Assembly (NCBI RefSeq): GCF_004768545.1
Contig: NZ_CP038634.1
Location: 992,001 to 1,056,000, forward strand
Direction of reading: 5' to 3'
DNA length: 64,000 bases
Source of the DNA: Cupriavidus oxalaticus
GTDB taxonomy: Bacteria > Pseudomonadota > Gammaproteobacteria > Burkholderiales > Burkholderiaceae
The notes below the pieces were generated by a model. That model was not told where the DNA came from, ran no database searches, and saw nothing but the letters and a program-made list of their open reading frames with translations. Both the position numbers and the translations under genes were made by a program. Positions 1-9,008 of the stretch are shown piece after piece. Within the stretch, counting starts at the first letter, position 1, and the number at the start of each line of letters is the position of its first letter.

Positions 1-53
1 TCAGTGAATCGACAAGTCACCGCACAGACCGAGACAAACGAGGAGACACCCCC

Positions 54-1172
54 ATGCAAGAGACCACCGCCGCCGCCTGCAGCACCACCCCGCTGGCCTA
101 CACGCTGCCGGCCCACTACTACACCTCGCCGGAGATCTTCGAGCACGAAAAGAAGACGATCTTCGCGCGCAGCTGGGTCTGCGTGATGCACAAGAGCCAG
201 GTCGCCGAGAACAACCAGTACGCCACCGCCAAGGTGGCGGGCGAGAACGTGTTCGTGGTGCGCGGCCGCGACGGCGTGCTGCGCGCGTTCTACAACGTGT
301 GCCCGCACCGCGCGCACGAGCTGTTCGCCGATGGCGCCGGCAAGGCAAAGAACGTGATCACCTGCCCGTACCACGCGTGGTCGTTCGGCCTGGACGGCAA
401 GCTGATCCATGTGCGCAACGCCGAAAACGTGCCGGGCTTCTGCAAGGACAACGCCGGGCTGACGCCGGTGCGCGTGGAAGAGTTCTGCGGCCTGATTTTC
501 GTCAACCTGGACATGGATGCGAAGCCGCTGTCGGAACTGGCCGCCGGCCTGAACGACGAGATCCGCGCGCGCTGCCCTGACGTCGACAAGCTGGTACCGG
601 CGCACAAGCTCACCTACGAAATGAAGGCCAACTGGAAGGTGGTGGTCGACAACTACCTGGAGTGCCTGCACTGCCAGACCGCGCACCCGGCGCTGGTCGA
701 GTCGATCAGGATGGAGACCTACAAGCACGAAGTGCGCGGCCTCTACACCAGCCAGGTCGGACAGACCCGCTCCGGCAGCGACGCCTTCACGTATGACAGC
801 GATGCGCCCAATACCGACTTCGCCGCGTACTGGCTGTGGCCCAACGTCACGCTGAACGTGCTGCCGGGCGACGGCAACTATGGCGTGTTCTACATGTTCC
901 CGGTGGATGCCGACACCACCATCCAGCACTTCGAGTTCTACTTCCGCGACAGCACGCCCACGGCCGAGCAGGAACAGCTGATCGAGTACTACAAGAACGT
1001 GCTCAAGCCGGAAGACCTCAGCATCGTCGAATCGGTGCAGCGCGGCCTGAAGTCGCGCGGCTACCGCAACGGGCAAGGTCCGCTGCTGGTCACCGACGAC
1101 AAGACCTCCGCCATCGGCGAGCACGGCGTGCAGCACTTCCAGCAGATGGTGCTCGACGCGCTGGCCGCCTGA
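54..1172 (+). CDS. Rieske 2Fe-2S oxygenase, alpha subunit, carnitine/glycine-betaine monooxygenase type
   Basis: A 372-residue terminal oxygenase. The Rieske ligands are Cys83, His85, Cys104 and His107. The mononuclear iron site is His206 and His211 in an E-x2-H-x4-H motif, with a candidate third ligand Asp321. The residue bridging the two metal sites is Glu203, where aromatic-ring dioxygenases usually have Asp. A Glu is characteristic of CntA (carnitine to trimethylamine) and related quaternary-amine oxygenases, and spacing and length match that family closely. GAGGAG lies just before the ATG. It heads a same-strand cluster with an aldehyde dehydrogenase, a GMC dehydrogenase and, 6.8 kb downstream, the likely reductase. 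The inferred role is oxidative demethylation or C-N cleavage of a betaine-like substrate; the exact substrate is not readable from sequence. Confidence 0.88.
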   Translation: MQETTAAACSTTPLAYTLPAHYYTSPEIFEHEKKTIFARSWVCVMHKSQVAENNQYATAKVAGENVFVVRGRDGVLRAFYNVCPHRAHELFADGAGKAKNVITCPYHAWSFGLDGKLIHVRNAENVPGFCKDNAGLTPVRVEEFCGLIFVNLDMDAKPLSELAAGLNDEIRARCPDVDKLVPAHKLTYEMKANWKVVVDNYLECLHCQTAHPALVESIRMETYKHEVRGLYTSQVGQTRSGSDAFTYDSDAPNTDFAAYWLWPNVTLNVLPGDGNYGVFYMFPVDADTTIQHFEFYFRDSTPTAEQEQLIEYYKNVLKPEDLSIVESVQRGLKSRGYRNGQGPLLVTDDKTSAIGEHGVQHFQQMVLDALAA

Positions 1173-1200
1173 ACCAACAAGATAACGAGGAACCGCAGCA

Positions 1201-2667
1201 ATGATCCAGACCCAGCTCTATATCGACGGCCAGTGGCAGTCGCCCGTCGACCACGGCACGCGCGCCATCGTGAGCCCGGCCGACGAATCCGTGATCGCCC
1301 AGGCCGCCGAAGCCACCCGCGCCGACGCGCGCCTGGCCATCGCAGCTGCGCGCAAGGCCTTCGACGGCCCGTGGCGCCAGACGACGATCCGTGACCGCGC
1401 CAGACTGCTGAACAAGATCGCCGGATTGATCGACCGCGATGCCGAGAAGCTCGCCCACCTGGAGTCGCTCAACACCGGCAAGACGCTGGCCGAGAGCCGC
1501 ACCGACATGGGCGATATCGCCGCCACCTTCCGCTACTTTGCCGGGCTGGTGGCGTCGGAATCGGGCGCCGTCAACGAAGCGCCGCACCACGTCATCAGCC
1601 GCACGCTGCGCGAGCCGGTCGGCGTGTGCGGCCTGATCACGCCGTGGAACTACCCGCTGCTGCAGGCCGCATGGAAGATCGCGCCGGCGCTGGGTGCGGG
1701 CAACACCGTGGTGATCAAGCCCAGCAACCTGACGCCGCTGACCACGCACCACTTCACGCAGCTGGTGGCCGAGCTGGACCTGCCGCCAGGCGTGTTCAAC
1801 CTGGTGACCGGCGGCGCCGAAGTCGGGGCCGAACTGGCCGAGAGCCTGGATGTGGACCTGGTGTCCTTCACCGGCGGCGCCTTTGCCGGCGAGAGCATCA
1901 TGAAGGCCGCCACCGGCAACTTCAAGCGCATCGGTCTGGAGCTGGGCGGCAAGAACCCCAACATCGTCTTTGCCGATGCCGACCTGGATGCCGCGGTGGA
2001 CTACGCGCTCAACGCCGCGTTCTTCCACGCCGGCCAGGTCTGCTCCGCCGGCTCGCGCCTGATGATCGAGGACAGCATCTATGATGCATTCATCAGCCGG
2101 CTGGCCGAACGCCTGCCGCGCATCGTGATCGGCAACGGCTTTCATGGCGAAACGCAAATGGGCCCGGTGCAGTCGGCGCAACAGCACGAGAAGATCCTTG
2201 GCATGGTGCAGGCCGGCATTGCGGAAGGCGCGCGCCTGGTCCACGGCGGCAAGCGGCCGGCCGGCGACGTGTACAAGAAGGGCTACTGGCTGGAGCCGAC
2301 GCTGCTGGCCGACGTGACGGCAGACATGAAGATTGCGAAGGAGGAGATTTTTGGGCCGGTGATCACGGCCGAGCGTTTCCGCTCCGAAGAAGAGGCACTG
2401 CGTGCCGCCAACGACACGCCGTACGGCCTGGCCGCCGCGGTCTGGACCCGCGACCTGGACAAGGCCAACCGCATGTCGCGCGCGCTGCGCTTCGGCACGG
2501 TGTGGGTCAACGACTACCACCCGTACTTCCCGGAAGCGCCGTGGGGCGGCTACAAGGCGAGCGGCATCGGCCGCGAGCTGGCCCGCATCGGCCTGGACGA
2601 GTACACCGAGCTCAAGCACAGCTATATCAACCTGGCCCCCAAGGCGATGGGCTGGTTTGGCGCCTGA
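1201..2667 (+). CDS. NAD(P)+-dependent aldehyde dehydrogenase, betaine-aldehyde dehydrogenase-like
   Basis: A 488-residue ALDH-superfamily enzyme of full length. The oxyanion Asn150 (PWN), the general base Glu247 (LELGGKNP) and the catalytic Cys281 (GQVCSAGSR) are all present. FTGG replaces the commoner FTGS in the cofactor loop, as in betaine-aldehyde and related amino-aldehyde dehydrogenases. It starts 28 bp after the Rieske gene with a weak AGGAA-type ribosome site and precedes a choline-dehydrogenase-like flavoenzyme. The pair would turn an alcohol into a carboxylate by way of the aldehyde, as BetA/BetB turn choline into glycine betaine. Another hydroxylated amine cannot be excluded. Confidence 0.9.
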   Translation: MIQTQLYIDGQWQSPVDHGTRAIVSPADESVIAQAAEATRADARLAIAAARKAFDGPWRQTTIRDRARLLNKIAGLIDRDAEKLAHLESLNTGKTLAESRTDMGDIAATFRYFAGLVASESGAVNEAPHHVISRTLREPVGVCGLITPWNYPLLQAAWKIAPALGAGNTVVIKPSNLTPLTTHHFTQLVAELDLPPGVFNLVTGGAEVGAELAESLDVDLVSFTGGAFAGESIMKAATGNFKRIGLELGGKNPNIVFADADLDAAVDYALNAAFFHAGQVCSAGSRLMIEDSIYDAFISRLAERLPRIVIGNGFHGETQMGPVQSAQQHEKILGMVQAGIAEGARLVHGGKRPAGDVYKKGYWLEPTLLADVTADMKIAKEEIFGPVITAERFRSEEEALRAANDTPYGLAAAVWTRDLDKANRMSRALRFGTVWVNDYHPYFPEAPWGGYKASGIGRELARIGLDEYTELKHSYINLAPKAMGWFGA

Positions 2668-2752
2668 GCGCAGCTGACTTCGCAATCGCGTGCGCGGCGG
2701 TACCGTCCCCGGGCTGCCACGCACGGCGTCAAGCACACAAGGAGATTGCACC

Positions 2753-4483
2753 ATGCAGGCAATCCAAGAGTACGACTACATCATCGTCGGCGCAGGTTCC
2801 GCGGGCTGCGTGCTGGCGGCGCGGCTGACCGAGGACGCCGGTGTCTCGGTGCTGCTGCTGGAAGCCGGCGGCCCAGACTGGCGCCTGGACTGGCGCACGC
2901 AGATGCCTGCGGCGCTGGCGTATCCGCTGCAGGGCACCACCTATAACTGGGCCTATGTGACCGAGCCCGAGCCGCACATGAACAACCGCCGCATGACGCA
3001 GGGCCGCGGCAAGGGACTGGGCGGGTCGTCGCTGATCAACGGCATGGTCTATATCCGCGGCAACGCGATGGACTATGACGGCTGGGCGGAGAACCGGTCG
3101 CTGGAGGACTGGAGCTACGCCGACTGCCTGCCCTACTTCCGCAAGGCCGAGACCTACGACAAGGGCGCCAACGACTACCACGGCGGCAACGGCCCGCTGC
3201 ATGTGACCACCCCGAAGGCGAACATCAGCCCGCTGTTCGACGCCTTTATCAAGGCCGGCGAGCAGGCTGGCTATGGCAAGACCGACGACCTGAACGGCTA
3301 CAGGCAGGAAGGCTTCGGTCCGATGGACCGCACCACCACCGCGCGCGGCCGCCGCTGCAGCACGTCGCTGGCCTACCTCGACCAGGCGAAGGACCGGCCC
3401 AACCTGACCGTGCACACCCGTGCGCTCGCGGACCGCGTCCTGTTCTCCGGGCAGCGCGCCATCGGCGTGTCATACATCCAGGGCGATCACGTGCGTGAAG
3501 CGCGCGCGCGCCGCGAAGTGATCGTCAGCAATGGCGCGGTGGCCTCGCCGCAACTGCTGCTGCGCTCCGGCGTGGGCAATGCCGATGAGCTGCGCGCGTT
3601 CGGCATCGATCCCGTCGCGGACCTGAAAGGCGTCGGCGAAAACCTGCAGGACCACCTGGAGATGTACCTGCAGTACGAATGCATTAAGCCCGTGTCGCTG
3701 TACCCCGCGCTGAAGTGGTGGAACAAGCCGGCCATCGGCATCGAGTGGTACCTGCGCGGCACGGGCATCGCGTCGTCGAACCACTTCGAAGCGGGCGGCT
3801 TTATCCGCAGCAGCGACGAGTTTGCGTGGCCCAACCTGCAGTACCACTTCATCCCGCTGGCGATGAACTACGACGGCAGCAACCCGGTGCAGTCGCACGG
3901 CTTCCAGTGCCATGTGGGCTCGATGCGCTCGCCCAGCACCGGCTTCGTCAAGCTGGCCAGCCGCGACCCGCGCGTCAAGCCGCGCCTGCTGTTCAACTAC
4001 ATGGCGCATGACGTGGACTGGCGCGAGTTCCGCGCCGCGGTGCGCCTGACGCGCGAGATCATCGGCCAGCAGGCGATGGACCAGTTCCGCGGCCGCGAGA
4101 TCAAGCCCGGCATGATGATACAGAGCGATGCCGAGATCGATGCCTTCGTACGCGAGCATGCCGAGACCGCCCTGCACCCGTCGTGCACGTGCAAGATGGG
4201 CGACGCGTCCGACCCGATGGCCGTGGTCGACAACCAGGGCCGCGTGCATGGCCTGTCTGGCCTGCGCGTGGTCGATGCCTCGATCATGCCGAGGATCGTC
4301 ACCGGCAACCTGAACGCGCCCACGATCATGATGGCCGAGAAGCTGGCCGACGTGATCCGCGGTCGCGCCCCGCTGCAGCGCTCGACGGCGCCTTACTACA
4401 AGGCGGCGCCGGCGCGCAGGCAGGCGAGTGCGGAGCGAGCGCAGCCACCCACCGCGCGCGTCCCCGTGCCTATGCCTGCCTGA
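2753..4483 (+). CDS. GMC-family FAD-dependent alcohol dehydrogenase, choline dehydrogenase-like
   Basis: A 576-residue glucose-methanol-choline oxidoreductase. The ADP-binding GxGxxG is at residues 13-18, the GMC signature [14 protein letters not shown] follows at about residue 84, and the catalytic His is at about residue 475 (HPSCTCKMG) with a downstream NLNAPT segment. The ATG at 2753 is chosen over an in-frame extension to 2690 because AAGGAG lies just upstream and the FAD fold begins at once. The length is close to that of BetA (about 550-560), with a roughly 25-residue Pro/Ala-rich tail after the catalytic domain. It should oxidise an alcohol to the aldehyde used by the preceding dehydrogenase and pass electrons to the respiratory chain. 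Confidence 0.88.
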   Translation: MQAIQEYDYIIVGAGSAGCVLAARLTEDAGVSVLLLEAGGPDWRLDWRTQMPAALAYPLQGTTYNWAYVTEPEPHMNNRRMTQGRGKGLGGSSLINGMVYIRGNAMDYDGWAENRSLEDWSYADCLPYFRKAETYDKGANDYHGGNGPLHVTTPKANISPLFDAFIKAGEQAGYGKTDDLNGYRQEGFGPMDRTTTARGRRCSTSLAYLDQAKDRPNLTVHTRALADRVLFSGQRAIGVSYIQGDHVREARARREVIVSNGAVASPQLLLRSGVGNADELRAFGIDPVADLKGVGENLQDHLEMYLQYECIKPVSLYPALKWWNKPAIGIEWYLRGTGIASSNHFEAGGFIRSSDEFAWPNLQYHFIPLAMNYDGSNPVQSHGFQCHVGSMRSPSTGFVKLASRDPRVKPRLLFNYMAHDVDWREFRAAVRLTREIIGQQAMDQFRGREIKPGMMIQSDAEIDAFVREHAETALHPSCTCKMGDASDPMAVVDNQGRVHGLSGLRVVDASIMPRIVTGNLNAPTIMMAEKLADVIRGRAPLQRSTAPYYKAAPARRQASAERAQPPTARVPVPMPA

Positions 4484-4540
4484 CCCGAGCGGCGCGACTC
4501 GCGGGCCTACCGCCCGAACCCTGACTGCGGCACATGTGCT

Positions 4541-4560
4541 GCCGGGACCAAGGTCCCGGC
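4541..4560. promoter_or_regulatory. Near-perfect 20-bp palindrome in the GMC-TorF gap
   Basis: GCCGGGACC and GGTCCCGGC are 9-bp inverted arms separated only by AA. As RNA this makes a strong hairpin with a 4-nt loop. No T-run follows, so it is not a standard terminator. It lies in the 178-bp gap before the outer-membrane protein gene, which would suit an operator or an mRNA-processing or stability hairpin within the cluster. Confidence 0.5.
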
Positions 4561-4661
4561 GGGCAGCGTGCGCCCGGCCGGACGCGTCGCGCCTCCCACA
4601 CCACCAAAAGCCGGCGACCCATCAACAAACCCAGACCGGCTGCAAGGAGGAGACAACTTCC

Positions 4662-5549
4662 ATGCTGCGCAAATGCTTTCCCGCAAGACGGGCCCTGCAA
4701 GGCGCCCTGCCCCTGTTGCTGTGCCAGGCGCTGCCGGCGCTGGCTCAAGCCGACGGCGACACCACGCTGGCGGTCGCGCCGGTGCCGCAGGTCACCGCGA
4801 CCGTGCCGCCGGCAGAAGCCGCTGCGGTAGCGTCGCCGTGGAGCGCCAACATGACGCTGACCTCGCAGTACGTCTCGCGCGGCTTCCGCCAGACCTGGGG
4901 CAAGCCTGCCGTACAGGGCGGCATCGACTACGCCCATCCGAGCGGCTTTTCCGCGGGCACCTGGATGTCGAGCATCAGCGACAAGTTCATCGAGGGCGGC
5001 ACGGTCGAATGGGACTTGTATGCCGGCTACACCGGCACAGTCGGCGACTTCGTCTACGCCGGACAGGTTTACTACTACCTGTATCCGGGCGCGAAACTGC
5101 AGTACGCACAGACCAGATACAACTATGGCGAGGCAGTCGCCTCGCTGACCTACAAGTGGTTCAACGTCAAGTACTGGCTGACCTATACGCCCGACTACTT
5201 CGGCTATAACAGCGCCTCGCTGTTGACCGGCAACAACCTGCACAGCCGCGGCTCGGGCTACCTCGACATCAACGGCACCTTCGACCTCGGCCACGGCGTT
5301 TCGCTACTGCTGCACTACGGTCAGGAGCGCGTGCGCAATTTTGCCGCCTACAGCTTCCGCGACGTGCGCGTCGCGGTTTCCAAGGCGTTCGAAGGCGGCT
5401 GGACCCTGACGGGCGCCTACACCCGCGGCTGGGGCCGCACCAACGTCTACGACAACTACACCACCGGCGCGCTGGATTCCTCCGGCAACCCGGCGGTGTC
5501 CAACCCGCTGAAAAGCACGTTCCTGGTCTCGCTGACCAAGACGTTCTGA
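4662..5549 (+). CDS. TorF-family putative outer-membrane porin
   Basis: A 295-residue protein with a Sec signal peptide ending near residue 29 (LPALAQA), a short Pro/Ala linker, and then alternating aromatic/glycine strands ending in an outer-membrane-type terminal Phe (LTKTF). The motif SQYVSRGFRQTWGKPAVQGGIDY matches the proteobacterial family once called CHP02001 and now TorF. The ATG at 4662 follows AAGGAGGAG; upstream in-frame codons lack both this site and a signal peptide. Its place between the dehydrogenases and the permease suggests outer-membrane entry of the cluster's substrate, which is inference. Confidence 0.8.
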   Translation: MLRKCFPARRALQGALPLLLCQALPALAQADGDTTLAVAPVPQVTATVPPAEAAAVASPWSANMTLTSQYVSRGFRQTWGKPAVQGGIDYAHPSGFSAGTWMSSISDKFIEGGTVEWDLYAGYTGTVGDFVYAGQVYYYLYPGAKLQYAQTRYNYGEAVASLTYKWFNVKYWLTYTPDYFGYNSASLLTGNNLHSRGSGYLDINGTFDLGHGVSLLLHYGQERVRNFAAYSFRDVRVAVSKAFEGGWTLTGAYTRGWGRTNVYDNYTTGALDSSGNPAVSNPLKSTFLVSLTKTF

Positions 5550-5595
5550 CGGCATTCACCAACCGCTGTACCACTGCCTTACGAAGCACACCACC

Positions 5596-5898
5596 ATGGC
5601 CTCCCTGGGTCTTACCGATGCGACCGGACTTGTCGGCGTAGCCGCCTACGTCGCCGCGCACTTTGCCGTGCAGGTCCTGCACAAATCCCCGACCGGCCGG
5701 CTGGCGGTCGTCCTCAACGTGATCGGGCCGAGCTGCATCCTGATCTCGCTGACCGGCGCCTTCAACCTGGCCTCGTTCCTGACCCAGTGCTTCTGGCTGG
5801 GGCTGACGCTGTTGGGATGGTGGCGCAACCGGCGGACCGGGCGCGCGGTGGTTGAAACGTTGGGTGGCCCGCGTCCGGGGCAGCCCGTGCAGCAGTAA
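5596..5898 (+). CDS. Small membrane protein, CBU_0592-like
   Basis: A 100-residue protein with about three hydrophobic segments (roughly residues 5-25, 35-55 and 58-75) and a basic, hydrophilic C-terminus (WWRNRRTGR). The pattern of short helices around NVIGPSCILISL resembles the small CBU_0592 family of integral membrane proteins, whose function is unknown. It starts 46 bp after the TorF-like gene and ends before the permease promoter, so it is probably the last gene of the upstream transcript. It could be a helper for transport, but nothing in the sequence demonstrates that. Confidence 0.7.
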   Translation: MASLGLTDATGLVGVAAYVAAHFAVQVLHKSPTGRLAVVLNVIGPSCILISLTGAFNLASFLTQCFWLGLTLLGWWRNRRTGRAVVETLGGPRPGQPVQQ

Positions 5899-6238
5899 CC
5901 CACGGCGCGGCCGGTGCCGATTGCAACGCGATACAAAACTTCCGTTGCCATGGCACAGCGCCGTTCCTATACTCATTCGAAACACCATTAGTGCTGTAAT
6001 TTACTTTTGGTGAATTGATAAGACACCGGAAGTTGCGAGACCTGCATTCGGGGATCGCGGCAACCCCGGGATGACAACAGGAGACAAGGATGAGAAACGC
6101 CCCCAAAATTCCCGCCACAGATTCCCGACCGTCGTAACGACCGGCAGGCAGTACCCAAGTACCTACCCACCGCAGACGGCAGACCGTGACGGAGCTAGCG
6201 CTCCAGACAAACGGCACCGGGAAGCAAGGAGACATTTC
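5899..6238 (+). other. 340-bp leader region before the APC permease
   Basis: There is no convincing gene here. It contains a good sigma70-like promoter (5945-5973) followed by an AT-richer stretch around 5983-6025 that stands out from the GC-rich surroundings, so a regulated leader of about 250 nt is likely. An in-frame extension of the permease through this region (to 6071) has no hydrophobic or conserved character and is not accepted. Confidence 0.5.
5945..5973 (+). promoter_or_regulatory. Sigma70-like promoter of the permease-reductase genes
   Basis: The -35 TTGCCA (5945-5950) and the -10 TATACT (5968-5973) are separated by exactly 17 bp. Each hexamer is close to consensus. The position, about 265 bp before the permease start, implies a long leader and separate transcription of the permease and reductase genes. 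Confidence 0.65.
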
Positions 6239-7885
6239 GTGTATTCGCAAAAAGACGTGCTGTCGATCGGCGCGCAGGCGCCGCTCGCCCCTGCGCAGCA
6301 ACAGACCCAGCCAACCCAAACCCATGAACTGCAGCGCACCCTGACCTGGAAGGACGCCTTCTGGGTCACCAGCGGCGTGCCCGCCGGCGTGCTCTTCACC
6401 ATCGGCGGCGTGTCCGCCACCATCGGCAACCCGGCGTGGGTGATCTGGATCCTGGCCATCCTGATCGGCTTTGCGCAGTGCTTCGTCTACGCCGAGATCT
6501 CGGGCCTGTATCCGCACAAGTCGGGCGGCGCCTCGGTGTACGGCGCGCTCGGCTGGGTGCGCTACAGCAAGTTCGTCGCGCCGGTCTCGGTGTGGTGCAA
6601 CTGGGTGGCGTGGTCGCCGATGCTGGCGCTGGGCACCAGCCTGGCCGCCGGCTACATGCTGAGCGCGCTGTTCCCGCCCGATTCGGTCATCAACACGTGG
6701 CAGCTGACGCTGGTCGACCTGGGCTTCGTCAGCAAAGGCCTGACGCTGCGGGTGAACTCCACCTTCCTGCTGGCGACGGCATTCCTGCTGATCACCTTCA
6801 AGCTGCAGCACAGCGGCGCCTCGGCCGCGGCTACCACGCAGCGCATCCTGGGCATCGCTTCGCTGACGCCGCTGGTGGTGATCGCGCTGGTGCCGCTGTT
6901 CACCGGCGACATGCCCTCGACCAACTTCCTGCCGCTGCTGCCGCTGACGCATGACGCCACCGGCGCCGCGGTGCTGGGCGGCTGGAACGCGGCCGGCATC
7001 AGCACGGCGATGGGCGCGATGTTCCTGGCCTGCTGGTCGACCTTCGGCTTCGAGACCGCGGTCTGCTACACCCGCGAGTTCAAGGACCCGCAGAAGGACA
7101 CCTTCAAGGCGATCTTCTGGTCCGGCGTGCTGTGCCTGTTCATGTTCATCGCGGTGCCGATCGCCTTCCAGGGCTCGCTCGGGCTGCAGGGCATGCTGGC
7201 GCCCGACATCGTCGACGGCTCCGGCGTGGGCGCGGCAATGGCCAAGTTCGTCGGCGGCGGCGCGGTGGTGTTCAACGTGATCGTGGTGATGCTGGTGCTG
7301 GCGATCCTGCTGATCGTGATGACCTCGATGATGGGTTCGTCGCGCACGCTGTACCAGGCCTCGCTCGACGGCTGGCTGCCGCGCTACCTTTCGCACGTCA
7401 ACGAGCACGGCTCCCCGACGCGCGCGATGTGGACGGACCTGCTGTTCAACCTGTTCCTGCTGCTGATGTCGAACTACATGGCGGTGCTGTCGATCAGCAA
7501 TGTCTGCTACATGATCTTCGTGTTCCTGAACCTGCAGGCCGGCTGGATCCACCGCATGGACCGCGCGGACTGGGCCCGCCCGTACAAGTGCAAGAACTGG
7601 CTGCTGGCACTGGGCGCGTTCTGCGGCTTCTTCGACCTGGCTTTTGTCGGCGCCGGCGCCAACTTCCAGGGCGAGAACACGCTGCGCAATGGCCTGATCG
7701 CCGCGCTGCTGATCGTGCCGGTCTTCGTCTACCGCCACTACGTCCAGGACAAGGGCCAGTTCCCCGAGTCGATGCGCCGCGACATGGAACTGCCGCATGC
7801 GCGTGCCGGCAAGCTGCCCTACGTGGCGCTGATCGCCGGCGCGGCGGTGGTGTGGATCGCCGCGCGGCTGACCGTGATCTCCTGA
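6239..7885 (+). CDS. APC-superfamily amino acid/amine permease
   Basis: A 548-residue polytopic inner-membrane transporter with about 12 to 14 hydrophobic helices. It has the APC N-terminal signature in TM1 (VTSGVPAGVLFTIGG) and substrate-loop features of the family. The start is taken as the GTG at 6239 because AAGGAG lies 8 nt upstream; an ATG at 6071 in frame has no such site and adds a low-complexity, charged stretch. Sitting between the oxidative enzymes and the reductase, it is the likely importer of the substrate. An APC carrier rather than a BCCT betaine carrier is a mild argument against simple choline or betaine uptake. Confidence 0.85.
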   Translation: MYSQKDVLSIGAQAPLAPAQQQTQPTQTHELQRTLTWKDAFWVTSGVPAGVLFTIGGVSATIGNPAWVIWILAILIGFAQCFVYAEISGLYPHKSGGASVYGALGWVRYSKFVAPVSVWCNWVAWSPMLALGTSLAAGYMLSALFPPDSVINTWQLTLVDLGFVSKGLTLRVNSTFLLATAFLLITFKLQHSGASAAATTQRILGIASLTPLVVIALVPLFTGDMPSTNFLPLLPLTHDATGAAVLGGWNAAGISTAMGAMFLACWSTFGFETAVCYTREFKDPQKDTFKAIFWSGVLCLFMFIAVPIAFQGSLGLQGMLAPDIVDGSGVGAAMAKFVGGGAVVFNVIVVMLVLAILLIVMTSMMGSSRTLYQASLDGWLPRYLSHVNEHGSPTRAMWTDLLFNLFLLLMSNYMAVLSISNVCYMIFVFLNLQAGWIHRMDRADWARPYKCKNWLLALGAFCGFFDLAFVGAGANFQGENTLRNGLIAALLIVPVFVYRHYVQDKGQFPESMRRDMELPHARAGKLPYVALIAGAAVVWIAARLTVIS

Positions 7886-7959
7886 TCTGGCGAGGCAGGC
7901 GGCGCCTGGCTCGCCTGCCCTCTCTCTTCCCGACATTCCCTGCATTCCGAGGTATTGCC

Positions 7960-8913
7960 ATGACTGACACGCTCCGCGTACGCGTCGGCCGCGTCGAGCC
8001 GCTGGCCGCCGGCATCAAGCGCTTCACCCTGCAACCCTGCGACGGCGGCGCGCTGCCCGCTTTCTCCAGCGGCAGCCACGTCGTGGTCCATATGGACAGT
8101 GGCCGGCTGCGCAACGCTTACTCGCTGACCAGCGCGCTGGACAACCCGGCCCACTACCAGATCGCAGTGCGGCTGGAAGAAGCCTCGCGCGGCGGCTCGC
8201 GCTACATGCATGAGCAGGTGCAAGAGGGTGATGAACTGCACATCGGCGCGCCGGGCAACCTGTTCGGCCTGGACCACGGCGCCGGCCGCCACCTGCTGAT
8301 CGCCGGCGGCATCGGCATCACGCCGTTCATGACGCATATCCAGGCGCTGCGGGCGCGCCACGCCGCGTTCGAGCTGCACTACTGCTTCCGCAACGCGCAG
8401 TCCGCGGCGTTCCTCGACGTACTGCCGGCCACGCTGCAGCCGGGCCAGTTGCACCTGTACGAGAGCGATACCGGCACCATGCTCGACATCGCCGCGCTGC
8501 TCGCCGCGCAGCCCGCCGATACCCATGTCTATGTGTGCGGCCCCGGCCCGCTGAACGATGCCGTGGTCAACGCCGCGCGCGCCGCCGGCTGGGATGCCGG
8601 CCGTATCCACTTCGAGCAGTTCCGCAACGAGGTCGACACCACCGGCGGCGCCTTCGAGGCCGTGCTGCAAAAGAGCGGGCTGACGCTGCAGGTGGGCGCA
8701 GAGGAATCGCTGCTGCGCGCGATCGAGAAAGCCGGCGTCCAGGTGGATTGCATGTGCCGCGAGGGTATCTGCGGCTCGTGCGAAACCGCGATCCTGGAGG
8801 GCGAAGCGGACCATCGTGACCAGTACCTGTCCGATGCGGAGAAGACGGCGCAGAAAACGATGATGCTGTGCGTGTCGCGGTGCAAGGGGCAGCGGCTGGT
8901 ACTGGATCTCTGA
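7960..8913 (+). CDS. PDR-type ferredoxin reductase, probable partner of the Rieske oxygenase
   Basis: A 317-residue reductase in the phthalate-dioxygenase-reductase order: a flavin-binding barrel (residues about 5-100, with RNAYSLTS), an NAD-binding domain (about 105-220, with GGIGITPFMTHI and YVCGPGPL), and a C-terminal plant-type 2Fe-2S domain with CREGICGSCE and a later Cys (MLCVSRC). CntB and similar reductases share this plan. The window holds one Rieske alpha gene and one such reductase, so they probably pair as a two-component monooxygenase even though 6.8 kb separates them. Confidence 0.9.
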   Translation: MTDTLRVRVGRVEPLAAGIKRFTLQPCDGGALPAFSSGSHVVVHMDSGRLRNAYSLTSALDNPAHYQIAVRLEEASRGGSRYMHEQVQEGDELHIGAPGNLFGLDHGAGRHLLIAGGIGITPFMTHIQALRARHAAFELHYCFRNAQSAAFLDVLPATLQPGQLHLYESDTGTMLDIAALLAAQPADTHVYVCGPGPLNDAVVNAARAAGWDAGRIHFEQFRNEVDTTGGAFEAVLQKSGLTLQVGAEESLLRAIEKAGVQVDCMCREGICGSCETAILEGEADHRDQYLSDAEKTAQKTMMLCVSRCKGQRLVLDL

Positions 8914-8922
8914 TCGCCATTC

Positions 8923-8981
8923 GCAACTTTTTGGTTGCATCTCCCTCCCCGGTCTCCTAACATGCAACCACACCGTTGCAT
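8923..8981. promoter_or_regulatory. Two GCAAC-N6-GTTGC palindromes flanking a promoter (candidate ArsR operators)
   Basis: Site 1 (8923-8938) is GCAAC-N6-GTTGC. Site 2 (8962-8981) is ATGCAAC-N6-GTTGCAT with perfect 7-bp arms. Their centres are 41 bp apart, close to four helical turns. A promoter lies across them: -35 TTGCAT (8935-8940), a 17-bp spacer and -10 TAACAT (8958-8963). Site 1 covers the -35 edge and site 2 the end of the -10. This is a typical arrangement for a dimeric autorepressor, here probably the ArsR-type protein encoded two genes downstream. Confidence 0.7.
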
Positions 8982-9008
8982 ATCAACCCCCGAAACAGGA
9001 GACCGGAC

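Noticed and set aside
6071..6238. Extended N-terminus of the permease
   Set aside because: No ribosome site, no hydrophobic character, and a good GTG with AAGGAG exists at 6239.
5762..7945. A 727-codon minus-strand frame opposite the APC permease
   Set aside because: Antisense low-complexity sequence; the plus-strand membrane protein is clear.
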